From: Solirubrobacteraceae bacterium
GTDB taxonomy: Bacteria; Actinomycetota; Thermoleophilia; Solirubrobacterales; Solirubrobacteraceae
Assembly (NCBI GenBank): GCA_025449845.1
Contig: JANWIP010000028.1
Span: 105,040-169,039 of the forward strand
Direction: 5' to 3'
Length of the DNA: 64,000 nucleotides
Shown: positions 1 through 8,857 of the stretch, one piece after another
Position numbering within the stretch: the first letter of the stretch is position 1
Layout: each line of letters starts with the position of its first letter
The notes under the pieces: model-generated
Told to the model about the DNA's origin: nothing
The model's input: the letters and a program-made list of their open reading frames with translations, nothing else
Databases searched by the model: none
Program-made: the position numbers and the translations under genes

Positions 1-385
1 CGAAGAAATTCAGGTAGGCGAAGTAGCGATTGAAGCCTTTGTCCTTGTCCATGTATGAGATGGAGTAGAGGTGAATCAGGGTCGAGACGCCGCTGACGAT
101 CAGGATCATGAACACCGACAACGGGTCCACCAGGATCGACAGCTGTGCGTTCACGCCGACCGTGTTCGCGTAGTTCCATAGCGAGGACGTCACCTGCCGG
201 TGTGCTGGTGACAGACTCTGGATTTCTAGCAGTGCGCCGAGGGCGGCGAGGAACGCTAAGAAGATCGCGCCTGTGCCGATCCAACCTGCTGTGCGGCCGG
301 GAAATGCCTTGTAGCCGAAGGCGATCGTCAGCATGCCCAGCAGTGGGAACAGCAGCACCAGCCAGCCGTACGTTGTCGCGCTCAC
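1..385 (-). CDS. nuoL: NADH-quinone oxidoreductase subunit L, N-terminal part
   Basis: This is the proton-pumping antiporter-like subunit of respiratory complex I, and only its first 128 residues lie in the window. The gene starts with GTG at 385-383, and this start overlaps the nuoK stop as GTGA, which supports the choice. The visible part has a hydrophobic N-terminal helix (about residues 6-24), a second helix (about 34-50), and the motif LVDPLSVFMILIVSGVSTLIHLYS followed by DKGFNRYFAYLNFF. This last motif is the hallmark of the NuoL/Mrp antiporter family. It is the most distal Nuo gene visible, and the operon continues beyond the left edge. Identification is secure despite truncation. Confidence 0.93.
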   Translation of the reverse strand, partial: MSATTYGWLVLLFPLLGMLTIAFGYKAFPGRTAGWIGTGAIFLAFLAALGALLEIQSLSPAHRQVTSSLWNYANTVGVNAQLSILVDPLSVFMILIVSGVSTLIHLYSISYMDKDKGFNRYFAYLNFF

Positions 386-681
386 CCCTGCAGCTCCCTC
401 AGCTCGTCCACGTCGATCGGCAGCTGGCGGCGGTAGATCGCCACGATCATGCCTAGGCCGATGCACACCTCGCAGGCGGCGACCGTCATCACGATCAGCG
501 CCAAGATCTGGCCGTCGCCGTTGCCCCACATGCGCGAGAACGCGATCAGTGCGAGGTTCGCGCCGTTCAGCATCAGCTCCAGGCACAGCAGCAGCACCAG
601 GGGGTTGCGGCGGGTCATCACGCCTACGGCGCCGAGCGTGAAGACGATCGCGGAGACCGCCAGGTACCAGGCGATGCTCAC
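382..681 (-). CDS. nuoK: NADH-quinone oxidoreductase subunit K
   Basis: This is a 99-residue membrane subunit of complex I, homologous to MrpC. Three transmembrane helices are visible (about residues 4-22, 28-48 and 60-84). The family signature GVMTRRNPLVLLLCLELMLNGANL is present, including the membrane glutamate in helix 2 (LELMLN) that is functionally important in the family. The second conserved glutamate is in AACEVCIGL. The start is GTG at 681-679, overlapping the nuoJ stop by four bases, and the length matches the usual 100 or so residues. Confidence 0.96.
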   Translation of the reverse strand: MSIAWYLAVSAIVFTLGAVGVMTRRNPLVLLLCLELMLNGANLALIAFSRMWGNGDGQILALIVMTVAACEVCIGLGMIVAIYRRQLPIDVDELRELQG

Positions 682-1439
682 CAGCCGCCGTCCTTTGGTC
701 CCGCGCTCACCTTGGGGCGCTCGGCGCCGTCACGCGCGCCTGTGTCCTCCGTGGTGCGTCCTTTCGCAGACTCGATGCCGTTCTCGACGCCTGCCTGGGC
801 TGCCGCGAACGGCAGCCCCGCCACGCCCTCGGCCATCGTGCCCGTGCCCTGCGGGCGCAGCAGATCTAGCGGCGTCAGGATCTCGCGTTCGTCCTCTTCG
901 TCCTCGCTGACCCCTCCGCGGCGTCGTGCCAGCACCACCGCGCCGACGGCCGCGATCAGCAGCAGGAAGGAGGCCACCTCGAACGCCAGCAGGAAGCGCG
1001 TCAGCAGCAGCTGGCCAATATAGGCGGGGGTGCCATAGGTGCGCGGACCGGGTGCATAGCCGGCGCCTTGGCTGTTGATCGCCTCAAGGCCTGTGCCGAG
1101 CAGCGCGATGAACAGCTCTACCAGCAGCGCCGCGCCTAGCACCGCCGCGCCTAAGCGCAGGCTGGAGCCGCCCGGGCCGCGCAGGCGGGCGCCGAGGGAC
1201 TGTTCCTGGTCGCCTACGTAAGCGACGACGAACACGTACAGGACCATTACCGCGCCGGCGTACACGACCACCTGCACCGCGGCTACGAACTCTGCTCGCA
1301 GCAGCAGGAACAGCAGCGCCAGCGAGATCAGGTGTGTCACCAGCGCCAACACGCTGTAGAACGGGTCGCGCAGGCTTACCACGCCGACCGCGCCGGCGAT
1401 CGCCCCGAGGGCCGCGATGAAGAACATGACCGTGCTCAT
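678..1439 (-). CDS. nuoJ: NADH-quinone oxidoreductase subunit J
   Basis: This is a 253-residue membrane subunit of complex I. The N-terminal 170 residues carry five hydrophobic helices, with the NuoJ hallmark AEFVAAVQVVVYAGAVMVLY. The C-terminal 85 residues are hydrophilic and rich in Glu, Lys and Asp, a cytoplasmic extension beyond the usual length (about 165-200 residues). The ATG start at 1439-1437 lies 7 nt after the nuoI stop, and the end overlaps nuoK as GTGA. The charged tail has no domain I recognise. The assignment rests on the conserved helix-3 motif and gene order. Confidence 0.94.
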   Translation of the reverse strand: MSTVMFFIAALGAIAGAVGVVSLRDPFYSVLALVTHLISLALLFLLLRAEFVAAVQVVVYAGAVMVLYVFVVAYVGDQEQSLGARLRGPGGSSLRLGAAVLGAALLVELFIALLGTGLEAINSQGAGYAPGPRTYGTPAYIGQLLLTRFLLAFEVASFLLLIAAVGAVVLARRRGGVSEDEEDEREILTPLDLLRPQGTGTMAEGVAGLPFAAAQAGVENGIESAKGRTTEDTGARDGAERPKVSAGPKDGGW

Positions 1440-1446
1440 CCGCGCG

Positions 1447-1977
1447 CTATTCGTCCTCGGTCCTCAGGGGCGCGCGCTCCAGCGGCTCGGCTAGCAGCAT
1501 CTCCTTGGTGAAGATCAGATCCGAGCGGCTGTAGTCCGACAGCTCGTAGTCGTGGCCCATCGTGATCGCGTCGAACGGGCAGGCCACCTCGCAGTAGCCG
1601 CAGAAGATGCAGCGCGAGAGGTTGATCTCGTACACCGCCGCGTAGCGCTCGCCTGCCGATACGCGGTTCTCCGGCGTGTTCTCGGCGGCTACCACGCGGA
1701 TGCAGTCGGCTGGGCAGGCGGCTGCGCACAGCGAGCAGCCCACGCACTTCTCAAGCTTTGTGTCCTCGAAGCGGTGCAGCTTGTGGCGGCCGCGGAAGCG
1801 CGGGTACACCGGCACCTTCTCCTCCGGATACTGGATCGTGTGCGGCCCCTCCGCGATGCGCGCGAAGGTCGTCTTCAGGCCGCGCAGCGTCTCGCCGAAT
1901 GCGCGGTAGGCGCCACCGGCGCCGCCTGGCTCCGGGCCGCGCTGCACTGCGAGCATGTCATCGCCTGGGGTCCACAT
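1447..1977 (-). CDS. nuoI: NADH-quinone oxidoreductase subunit I (2x[4Fe-4S])
   Basis: This is a 176-residue peripheral-arm subunit that carries clusters N6a and N6b and passes electrons toward NuoB and quinone. Two ferredoxin motifs are visible, [12 protein letters not shown] and [12 protein letters not shown], preceded by the family segment [18 protein letters not shown]. The start ATG at 1977 overlaps the nuoH stop by one base (TGATG). An open frame continues upstream into nuoH, but nothing there resembles NuoI. The length is normal for the family. Confidence 0.96.
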   Translation of the reverse strand: MWTPGDDMLAVQRGPEPGGAGGAYRAFGETLRGLKTTFARIAEGPHTIQYPEEKVPVYPRFRGRHKLHRFEDTKLEKCVGCSLCAAACPADCIRVVAAENTPENRVSAGERYAAVYEINLSRCIFCGYCEVACPFDAITMGHDYELSDYSRSDLIFTKEMLLAEPLERAPLRTEDE

Positions 1978-2996
1978 CAGTGCGTTGCCACCACCAAGAT
2001 CGCCGTCACCAGGGCGTTGAGCGTGGCCAGTGGCAGCAGCACCTTCCAGCCGAAGCTCATCAGCTGGTCGTAACGCAGCCGCGGCAGCGTCGCGCGTACC
2101 CAGATGAACAGGAACGTCACCAGGCTCATCTTGAACAGCACCACGAACGGGTCCACCCAGCCGGGGGGGTGGATGCCGAACGGCAGCAGCCAGCCGCCCA
2201 GGAAGACGGTCGTGACGATGCCGGAGACCACCAGCACGTTGAGGTACTCGGCGAAGTAATAGCTGGCGAAGCGTCCGCCGCCGTACTCGGTGTTGTAGCC
2301 GCCCACCAACTCGGCGTCGGCCTCCGTCAGATCGAACGGCGCGCGGTTGGTCTCCGCGAAGCTCGCCACCAAGAAAATCAGAAAGCCCACGAACTGGGGC
2401 ACGATGAACCACATGCCTTCCTGTGCATGCACGATGCCCGTCAATGAGAGCGTCCCTGCCGTGAAGATCACTCCTACCAGCGCCAGTCCCTGGCTGACCT
2501 CATAAGAGATCAGCTGCGCCGCGCCTCGCATCGCGCCTAGGAAGGAGTACTTCGAGCCGGAGGCCCAGCCGCCGAGCATGATTCCGTAGAAGGCGATCGC
2601 GCCTAGTGCGAACAGGTACAGCGGGCCGATCGACACGTCGATTCCATACAGGCCCACGGGGGTGCCGAAGATGTCCTGCACGTCGCCGAAGGGGATGATC
2701 GCGAAGGCCGCCACCGCTGTCAGGATCGAGATCAGCGGCGCCAGCGCGAACAGGAAGCCGACTGAGGTCGTTGGGCGGAACTGCTCCTTGGTCAGCAGCT
2801 TCAGGATGTCCGCCAGCGGCTGCAGCGCGCCGTAGGGGCCCACGCGGTTGGGGCCATAGCGTCCCTGCATGCGGCCCATGATCTTGCGCTCTGCCATCAG
2901 CACCACGGGCACCAGCTGTAGCGCCACGGCGAAGATCACGATCCCCTTGAGGATCTGTATCCACCACGGCTCGTAGTAGCCGACCAGGGCGATCAC
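1977..2996 (-). CDS. nuoH: NADH-quinone oxidoreductase subunit H
   Basis: This is a 339-residue membrane subunit of complex I that forms much of the quinone chamber at the junction of the membrane and peripheral arms. Eight or so hydrophobic helices are visible. Family motifs are [23 protein letters not shown] near the N terminus and the acidic loop [24 protein letters not shown] in the middle. The start is GTG at 2996, overlapping the nuoG stop as GTGA. The length is close to the E. coli protein (325 residues). Confidence 0.97.
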   Translation of the reverse strand: MIALVGYYEPWWIQILKGIVIFAVALQLVPVVLMAERKIMGRMQGRYGPNRVGPYGALQPLADILKLLTKEQFRPTTSVGFLFALAPLISILTAVAAFAIIPFGDVQDIFGTPVGLYGIDVSIGPLYLFALGAIAFYGIMLGGWASGSKYSFLGAMRGAAQLISYEVSQGLALVGVIFTAGTLSLTGIVHAQEGMWFIVPQFVGFLIFLVASFAETNRAPFDLTEADAELVGGYNTEYGGGRFASYYFAEYLNVLVVSGIVTTVFLGGWLLPFGIHPPGWVDPFVVLFKMSLVTFLFIWVRATLPRLRYDQLMSFGWKVLLPLATLNALVTAILVVATH

Positions 2997-5050
2997 GAGG
3001 ATGCCACTCCCGCTGCTGTCTCGCGCTGCGCCCAGCGGATGCCTTTGCCGCCGATCTCCTCAAGCGTCAGGCCTGCGTAGAAGGGCACTGCGTCAAACAG
3101 CTGCTGCGAGGCCGCCATGCCATTGCGCACTTCGAGGTCGAGACCGATGCGCTCTGCCAGCTCGGCGAGCACCTGCCACTCCGCGCGGGTCGAGCCGAGG
3201 CGGGCGACCGCTGGTCGCAGGCGCTGGATGCGCCCGTCGGGGTGCACGATCGTCCCCTCTTTCTCGGCGTACGCGCCGGCCGGCAGCACCACGTTGGCGT
3301 GCTCGCGGATGCCCTCCGTGAGGAACGTCGCGTGAGCTACGACGGTGCTGGCGCGCTCAAGCGCCTGCTCCCACAGTGGGCGCTGCTGCTCCCACGGCGA
3401 GTGGCTGCGTGACCACACCGGCAGGGAAGAGGAATCCTCCAGCGGGTCCACGCCGAGCAGATATACGGCGCTCAGCTCTCCCTTGATTAGTGCATCGGCG
3501 ATGCCCAGCGCATCGAGACCTTCGGCGGCGTTGCCGGTGTCTGCGGGGGCCCCGAGGCCGGGGCTGGCGTTCGGCAGCACGCCCGCCTCGCGCAGGCCGC
3601 GCCCGTTGCTCTGCGCCGGGATTTCCAGCAGGCCCGAGTTCTCCGCGCCCGCCAGCGAGAGTGTTGTGGCGAGGTCGAGCAGCGCGCGGGCGGCCTCTGC
3701 GCCCTTGGGGCCGGCGGTGAGGCGCTCGTGCCACAGCACCACGATCTCCTCGCCGGCCGCTTTCAGCGTCTTGACCAGCTCGCCGGCGGCCTGCTTGTTC
3801 AGCAGTTCCTCTGAGCTGGCGCGCACGAGCTTCATGCCATGGCGGCGCACGCCCTTGCGCAGGCGCAGATCGAGGATCGCCGCGTCCTCGATCGGCTCCG
3901 TGTCGAGCAGCAGCACCGCGTGCGCGAACTCCAGGTCGCTGACGTGCGCCTGCAGGCTGGGGTCGCCCAGCTCGCGCTGTAGCTCCAGCGGCAACGTGCC
4001 TGCCACGCGCGAGTCGATATGGGGTGAGTCAAGACCTTCGCGCATCAGGCGCGCGAGCAGGAAGCCCTCCTCGTTCGTGGCCTGCCCGCCGACCAGTGCG
4101 CCCGTGCGTGCACCTGCGCGTTTGAGACCAGCCGCGGCCTCTTCCAAGGCGCGCTCCCAGGAGACGGGGCGCAGCTCGCCGCCGTCGCGCAGCAGCGGCT
4201 CGCTCACGCGCTCATCGCCGCCGAGGCGCGGATAGGCGAAGCGGCCGCGATCGCACAGCCAGCCGTCGTCCACCTCGGGGTGCTGGCGCGCCAGTACCCG
4301 CATCACGCGCTCGTCGCGCACGGTGAGCGTCACGTTGCACTGCGCCGGGCACAGCGTGCACACCGAGCCTGAGTCCTCGATGTCCCACGGTCGCGCGCGG
4401 AAGCGGTAGGCGCGCGATGTCAACGCCCCCACTGGGCACAGCTCCACGATGTTGCCGCTGAAGGGGGCCACGTAGGGGTGGCCATCGAAGGTCGACACGT
4501 AGGAGTGCGCCCCGCGCTCCTGCAGCACCAGCTGGTAGTCCTCGCTGATCTCCTGCGAGAAGCGCACGCAGCGGTAGCAGAGGATGCAGCGCTCGCGGTC
4601 GATTGCGATTGTCGGCGAGAGCTCCAGCGGCTTGACGAAGTGGCGCTTGGGCTCGATGAAGCGCGAGGTGCCTTTGCCCCAGCCGAAGGTGATGTCCTGC
4701 AGGGGGCACTCTCCGCCCTTGTCGCATACGGGGCAGTCCAGCGGGTGGTTGATGAGTAGGAACTCCACCACTGCGTTCTGCGCCTCTTTCACGCGCTCGC
4801 TCTGGGTGTGCACGACCATGCCGTCCTTCACCGGCGTCGAGCAGCCGGTCTGCAGCTTGGGGATGCCCTCAATTTCCACCAGGCACATGCGGCAGGCGCC
4901 CACGGGCTGGCCTAGCTTGGGCTCGTAACAGAAGACCGGGATCTCCACGTCGCCGTGCTTGGCGGCGTCCACCAGCATCGCGTTCTCCGGCGCCTGCACC
5001 TCCAGGCCGTCGATCGTGAAGGTGATCGTGCGCGCCTGCGGTCTAGGCAT
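2993..5050 (-). CDS. nuoG: NADH-quinone oxidoreductase subunit G
   Basis: This is a 685-residue iron-sulfur subunit of complex I. The N-terminal part holds a [2Fe-2S] ferredoxin domain (CYEPKLGQPVGACRMC), then CPVCDKGGECPLQD and CILCYRCVRFSQEI for the next clusters. A further cluster motif, CTLCPAQCNV, begins the molybdopterin-oxidoreductase-like domain, which fills the rest and has lost its cofactor role in this family. It is shorter than the roughly 900-residue E. coli protein. I chose ATG at 5050: the frame is open for 36 more codons upstream, but those lie inside nuoF and have low-complexity Arg-rich character. The 8-base overlap with nuoF fits this tightly packed operon. Confidence 0.95.
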   Translation of the reverse strand: MPRPQARTITFTIDGLEVQAPENAMLVDAAKHGDVEIPVFCYEPKLGQPVGACRMCLVEIEGIPKLQTGCSTPVKDGMVVHTQSERVKEAQNAVVEFLLINHPLDCPVCDKGGECPLQDITFGWGKGTSRFIEPKRHFVKPLELSPTIAIDRERCILCYRCVRFSQEISEDYQLVLQERGAHSYVSTFDGHPYVAPFSGNIVELCPVGALTSRAYRFRARPWDIEDSGSVCTLCPAQCNVTLTVRDERVMRVLARQHPEVDDGWLCDRGRFAYPRLGGDERVSEPLLRDGGELRPVSWERALEEAAAGLKRAGARTGALVGGQATNEEGFLLARLMREGLDSPHIDSRVAGTLPLELQRELGDPSLQAHVSDLEFAHAVLLLDTEPIEDAAILDLRLRKGVRRHGMKLVRASSEELLNKQAAGELVKTLKAAGEEIVVLWHERLTAGPKGAEAARALLDLATTLSLAGAENSGLLEIPAQSNGRGLREAGVLPNASPGLGAPADTGNAAEGLDALGIADALIKGELSAVYLLGVDPLEDSSSLPVWSRSHSPWEQQRPLWEQALERASTVVAHATFLTEGIREHANVVLPAGAYAEKEGTIVHPDGRIQRLRPAVARLGSTRAEWQVLAELAERIGLDLEVRNGMAASQQLFDAVPFYAGLTLEEIGGKGIRWAQRETAAGVASS

Positions 5051-6371
5051 GAGCCGCCGCTCCCTCTGCGGACAGCGCGTCCGCGGCTGTAAGCGCGGCG
5101 TCGGCGACGCCGAGATCGGCGCGCGCGCGCGCCTGCGCGGCCTGCATGTGCGCTTCAAACTCCTCGCGGAACTTGACGATCATCGAGGAGATGGGCATCG
5201 CCATGGCGTCGCCGAGCACGCACAGGCAGTTGCCCATGATGTGCTCCTGCACGCTCGCCATGATCTCCAGGTCCATCGGTGTGGCCTCGCCGCTGTCGAT
5301 GCGCTCCAGCATCTTCACCGTCCAGTTGGTGCCCTCGCGACAGGGGGTGCACTTGCCGCAGGACTCATGGCGGTAGAACTTCGCCACCTTCAGCGCCACG
5401 TCAAGGATCGGCGTGCTGTCGTCGACCACGATGATCGCGCCTGAGCCGAGCATCGAGCGGACCTCCGCCAGCGAGTTGAAGTCATAGGGCACGTCCAGCT
5501 CATCTGCCGTCAGTACGGGGGAGGAGGAGCCGCCTGGGAACCAGCACTTCACCTCGCGCCCTTCCGGGGGACCGCCGGCGAGGCCGTAGATGATCTCGCG
5601 GGAGGGGATGCCCAGCTCGATCTCATAGTTGCCGGGACGCTGCACGTGGCCGGAGACGCTCACGAGCTTGGTTCCGGTCGATGTCTCCACGCCAAGCTTG
5701 GCGTACTGATCGCCGCCCATGCGCATGATCGTGGGCACCGTCGCCAGTGTCTCGACGTTGTTGATCAGCGTCGGTCCCTGGTAGAGGCCCTGGTTAGCCG
5801 GGAACGGTGGCTTCAGGCGCGGATTGCCGCGCTTGCCCTCCAGCGAATCGAGCAGCCCCGTCTCCTCTCCGCAGATGTAGGCGCCGGCGCCGCGGTGCAC
5901 GACCAAAGAGAGCGAGTGGCCGGAGGCGAGGATGTTCTCGCCGACATAACCCTGCTCGCGCGCTTCGTGCAGCGCCGCGTCGAGCATGTCGGCCTGCAGC
6001 ACGTACTCGCCGCGGATGTAGATGAAGGAGCGGTTGGCGCCGGCCGCGTAGGAAGCGATGATCAAGCCCTCGATCAGCATATGAGGGGACTTCTGCATCA
6101 GTTCACGATCCTTGAAGGTGCCCGGCTCGGACTCATCCGCGTTGCACACCAGGTACTTGTCCATCGCGCCCTTAGGCAGGAAGGAGACCTTCTTGCCCAT
6201 TGCGAATCCTGCCCCGCCGCGCCCGCGCAGGCCGGAGGCTTCCAGTTCGTTCAACACCGCCTCGGGCGGCATCGCCAGTGCCTTACGTAGCGACTCATAG
6301 CCGCCGCGGGCTTCGTACACCGGCAGGGTATTCAGGCCGGGCTCGTCGATGCGATCGAACAGCAGCTTCAT
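5043..6371 (-). CDS. nuoF: NADH-quinone oxidoreductase subunit F (NADH/FMN subunit)
   Basis: This is a 442-residue subunit that binds NADH and FMN and carries cluster N3. Visible signatures are the NADH-binding loop SGLRGRGGAGFAMGKK (around residues 48-63), the FMN segment GAGAYICGEETGLL, GPTLINNVETLA, and the cluster motif ESCGKCTPCREG with the fourth cysteine in NCLCVLGD. The start ATG at 6371 is the last of six tandem ATGA-containing repeat units in the nuoE-nuoF junction (separate entry). The C terminus is a 40-residue Ala-rich extension. Confidence 0.97.
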   Translation of the reverse strand: MKLLFDRIDEPGLNTLPVYEARGGYESLRKALAMPPEAVLNELEASGLRGRGGAGFAMGKKVSFLPKGAMDKYLVCNADESEPGTFKDRELMQKSPHMLIEGLIIASYAAGANRSFIYIRGEYVLQADMLDAALHEAREQGYVGENILASGHSLSLVVHRGAGAYICGEETGLLDSLEGKRGNPRLKPPFPANQGLYQGPTLINNVETLATVPTIMRMGGDQYAKLGVETSTGTKLVSVSGHVQRPGNYEIELGIPSREIIYGLAGGPPEGREVKCWFPGGSSSPVLTADELDVPYDFNSLAEVRSMLGSGAIIVVDDSTPILDVALKVAKFYRHESCGKCTPCREGTNWTVKMLERIDSGEATPMDLEIMASVQEHIMGNCLCVLGDAMAMPISSMIVKFREEFEAHMQAAQARARADLGVADAALTAADALSAEGAAAHA

Positions 6372-6467
6372 GCGCTCGCCTCAGTCATGCGCTCGCCTCG
6401 ATCATGCGTCGGCCTCCGTCATGCGTTGCCTCCGTCATGTGTTGCCTCAGTCATGCGCTCGCCTCGG
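6368..6467 (-). repeat. six tandem 16-17 bp units at the nuoE-nuoF junction
   Basis: Six head-to-tail copies lie at 6368-6384, 6385-6401, 6402-6418, 6419-6434, 6435-6450 and 6451-6467. Read on the minus strand each copy resembles CCGAGGCGAGCGCATGA, that is, a GAGG Shine-Dalgarno-like core followed 6-7 nt later by ATGA. The first copy in reading direction encodes the last codons and stop of nuoE, and the last supplies the nuoF start codon. The four copies between are non-coding or tiny ORFs. The 16-nt units shift the frame relative to the 17-nt units. Confidence 0.9.
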
Positions 6468-7083
6468 CATCGGCACAGGGCCGTCGCGCCAGCTGCTTCT
6501 CGGGCAGCACTTCGCGTCCTGCGCGCACGTCATCGAGCAGCCGCGGCACATCCTCGATGCTCAGCGGCCCCACGTAGGCGCCATCGACCGAGGCCATCGG
6601 CGCGATGTCGCAGGCGCCCAGGCACTCGAAGGCACGCACGTTGAACTCAGGATCATCGCCAGCAGCCGTGCGCACCGCTCCGTAGAGCTCATCAGCGCCG
6701 CGCAGCGAGCAGGAGATGTTGGTGCACACATACACGCTGTGCTTGCCCACGGGGCTCGTCTCGAGCATGTCGTAGAAGCTCGCCACCGACACCAGATAGG
6801 CGGGAGTCAGGCGCATCACGCAGGCCACCTGCTCGATCGCCTCCGGCGAGCACCAGCCGTGCACGCGCTGGGCGGCCTCAAGTGCGGGCAGCGTTGCCGA
6901 GCGACTGTCGGGGTAGAGCGCCATGTGCCCTTCGATTTCCTCACGCAGCGTCGCCGGGACCTCGGTCGTGGCCGGGTCCGGGACCGGCGAGGGCTCCTTG
7001 GTCAGATCGGCCGCTTCATCCCAGCCGGGGGGGACCCTGGAGCCGTGGGCGTAGCGGGGGATGGGGCGACGCAAGGCGCTCAT
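6451..7083 (-). CDS. nuoE: NADH-quinone oxidoreductase subunit E (24 kDa, [2Fe-2S])
   Basis: This is a 210-residue thioredoxin-fold subunit that carries cluster N1a beside NuoF. The N-terminal 45 residues are a Pro/Glu-rich extension, followed by a helical region (LREEIEGHMALYPDSRSATLPALEAAQRVHGW). The cluster ligands are visible in VCTNISCSLRGA and FECLGACDIAP. The ATG start at 7083 overlaps the nuoD stop as ATGA. The final residues (ADAEASA and stop) are encoded by the first unit of the tandem repeat, so the C terminus may have been shaped by repeat expansion. Confidence 0.95.
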   Translation of the reverse strand: MSALRRPIPRYAHGSRVPPGWDEAADLTKEPSPVPDPATTEVPATLREEIEGHMALYPDSRSATLPALEAAQRVHGWCSPEAIEQVACVMRLTPAYLVSVASFYDMLETSPVGKHSVYVCTNISCSLRGADELYGAVRTAAGDDPEFNVRAFECLGACDIAPMASVDGAYVGPLSIEDVPRLLDDVRAGREVLPEKQLARRPCADAEASA

Positions 7084-8342
7084 CGGTCGATGCCTCCCAG
7101 GATCGGGTCGAGCATCGCGAGCGTCGCGATCAGATCGGCGATGTAGGAACCCTCGGCCATGCGTGAGAAGGACTGGAGGTTCACGAAGGAGGGATCGCGC
7201 ATGTGCACGCGCGCGGGCTTGGAGGAGCCGTCGGAGCGCACAAAGCAGCCGAGCTCCCCGCGCGGGCTCTCGATCGGGTGGTAGACCTCGCCGGGCGGCA
7301 CGCGGAAGCCCTCGGTGACGAGCTTGAAGTGGTGGATCAGCGCCTCCATTGACGTCGCCAGCTCGTGGCGCGGCGGCAGTGCGACCTTGCGGTCCTCGGT
7401 GATGTACGGCCCCTCGGGCAGCCCTTCAAGCGCCTGGTCGATGATCTTCACCGACTCGTAGATTTCCGCCAGGCGCACGGCGAAGCGGTCGTAGTTATCG
7501 CCTACCGTGCCTACCGGGATCTTGAAGTCGAAGTCGCCGTAGGAGCAGTAGGGGGCGGCCTTGCGCAGATCCCAGGGGTTGCCTGCCGCGCGCAGCAGCG
7601 GGCCGGTGACGCCGAAGGACAAAAGGGTCTCTGCATCGAGCGGGCAGGTGCCGCGCAGGCGCTGCAGCACGATCTCGTTCTTGTTCAGCAGATCGCCGTA
7701 CTGATCGGCGCGTGTGGGCATGATCTTGGTGAACTTGCGCAGCTTCTCGGTGAAGCCTTTGGGGATGTCCTCGATCACGCCGCCCACCTGGAAGTAGCGC
7801 GTGTGCATGCGCTGCCCCGAGGACATCTCGAACAGGTCGAGGATCGCCTCGCGCTCGCGGAAGCAGTACCAGAACATCGAGATCGCGCCGAGGTCCAGCG
7901 CGCTCGTGCCGAGCCACACCAGATGGCTCATGATGCGGTTCAGCTCCATGTGGATCACGCGCAGGTACTGGGCGCGCGGGGGCACCTGCACCTCCAGCAG
8001 CGTCTCGACCGCGCCGCAGAAGGCCATCGCGTTGAAGTAGTAGGCGAGGTAGTCCATCCGCTCCACCACCGGGATGACCTTCCAGTAGGACTTGTCCTCG
8101 GCGGTCTTTTCGATGCCCGTGTGCACGTAGCCGATCACCGGCTTGATGTCGCGCACCACCTCGCCCTGCAGCGTCACCAGCAGACGCAGCACGCCGTGCG
8201 TCGCCGGGTGGTGCGGGCCCATGTTCAGCGTCAGCAGCTCCTGACTGCTCTCCTCCTCGTCCACGGGCGCGATCAGCGGCTCATCCAGGGGCTCAAGCGT
8301 GATGCTCTGCTCGCGCTTGCGGTACTCCGAGAGCTCGCTCAC
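7080..8342 (-). CDS. nuoD: NADH-quinone oxidoreductase subunit D (49 kDa)
   Basis: This is a 420-residue subunit, homologous to the large subunit of NiFe hydrogenase, that lines the quinone-binding site together with NuoB. Signatures are LLTLNMGPHHPATHGVLRL with the quinone-site His, the central EREAILDLFEMSSGQRMHTRYFQVGGV, and the C-terminal FRVPPGEVYHPIESPRGELGCF ending in DPILGGIDR. The start is GTG at 8342, overlapping the nuoC stop (GTGA). The frame is open further upstream only inside nuoC. Confidence 0.97.
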   Translation of the reverse strand: MSELSEYRKREQSITLEPLDEPLIAPVDEEESSQELLTLNMGPHHPATHGVLRLLVTLQGEVVRDIKPVIGYVHTGIEKTAEDKSYWKVIPVVERMDYLAYYFNAMAFCGAVETLLEVQVPPRAQYLRVIHMELNRIMSHLVWLGTSALDLGAISMFWYCFREREAILDLFEMSSGQRMHTRYFQVGGVIEDIPKGFTEKLRKFTKIMPTRADQYGDLLNKNEIVLQRLRGTCPLDAETLLSFGVTGPLLRAAGNPWDLRKAAPYCSYGDFDFKIPVGTVGDNYDRFAVRLAEIYESVKIIDQALEGLPEGPYITEDRKVALPPRHELATSMEALIHHFKLVTEGFRVPPGEVYHPIESPRGELGCFVRSDGSSKPARVHMRDPSFVNLQSFSRMAEGSYIADLIATLAMLDPILGGIDR

Positions 8343-8857
8343 CGTCGCGCTCCTATGCGGTCCGACTCGTTGTGCGTGAAGAGCACGGGTTCGCCACCGA
8401 TCGGGAAGTCGCGGCGCTGGGGGTGGCCCTCGTAGTCCTCGGGCATCAGGATGCGGCGCAGGTCGGGGTGGCCTTTGAAGACCACACCGAACATGTCGTA
8501 TACCTCGCGCTCCTGATGGTTGGCCGTCGGCCACGCGTCGGTCACCGAATCCACCTCGGGCACGTCGCTCGGCACGCGCAGCTTGACCGTGATGCGGTCG
8601 ACGCGCTCCATGTCGAGCAGCTCGTAGTGCACGCCCAGGCGTGGCTCGTGCGGGTAGTAGTCGACGCCGTGCAGGCTCGACATGAACGCGTAGCCCTTGC
8701 CGCGCAGCTGCTCCAGCACGGGGAGGATCAGCGTGGGATCGATCGTCAGCGTGGCGCGTTCGCGGAAGAACAGCGTCTCAAGCACCACACCCTCGCCCAG
8801 ACCTTCGGCCTCGCGTAGCTCCTGTGCGATCAGCTCCAACCCGGTGGCATCAGGCAC
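8339..8857 (-). CDS. nuoC: NADH-quinone oxidoreductase subunit C (30 kDa)
   Basis: This is a 172-residue peripheral-arm structural subunit. The family core is present: [26 protein letters not shown], then [53 protein letters not shown], which is the textbook NuoC signature. Start is GTG at 8857-8855, overlapping the nuoB end by 8 bases. An in-sequence ATG at 8852 is in another frame and is not used. NuoC and NuoD are separate here, not fused as in E. coli. Confidence 0.96.
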   Translation of the reverse strand: MPDATGLELIAQELREAEGLGEGVVLETLFFRERATLTIDPTLILPVLEQLRGKGYAFMSSLHGVDYYPHEPRLGVHYELLDMERVDRITVKLRVPSDVPEVDSVTDAWPTANHQEREVYDMFGVVFKGHPDLRRILMPEDYEGHPQRRDFPIGGEPVLFTHNESDRIGARR

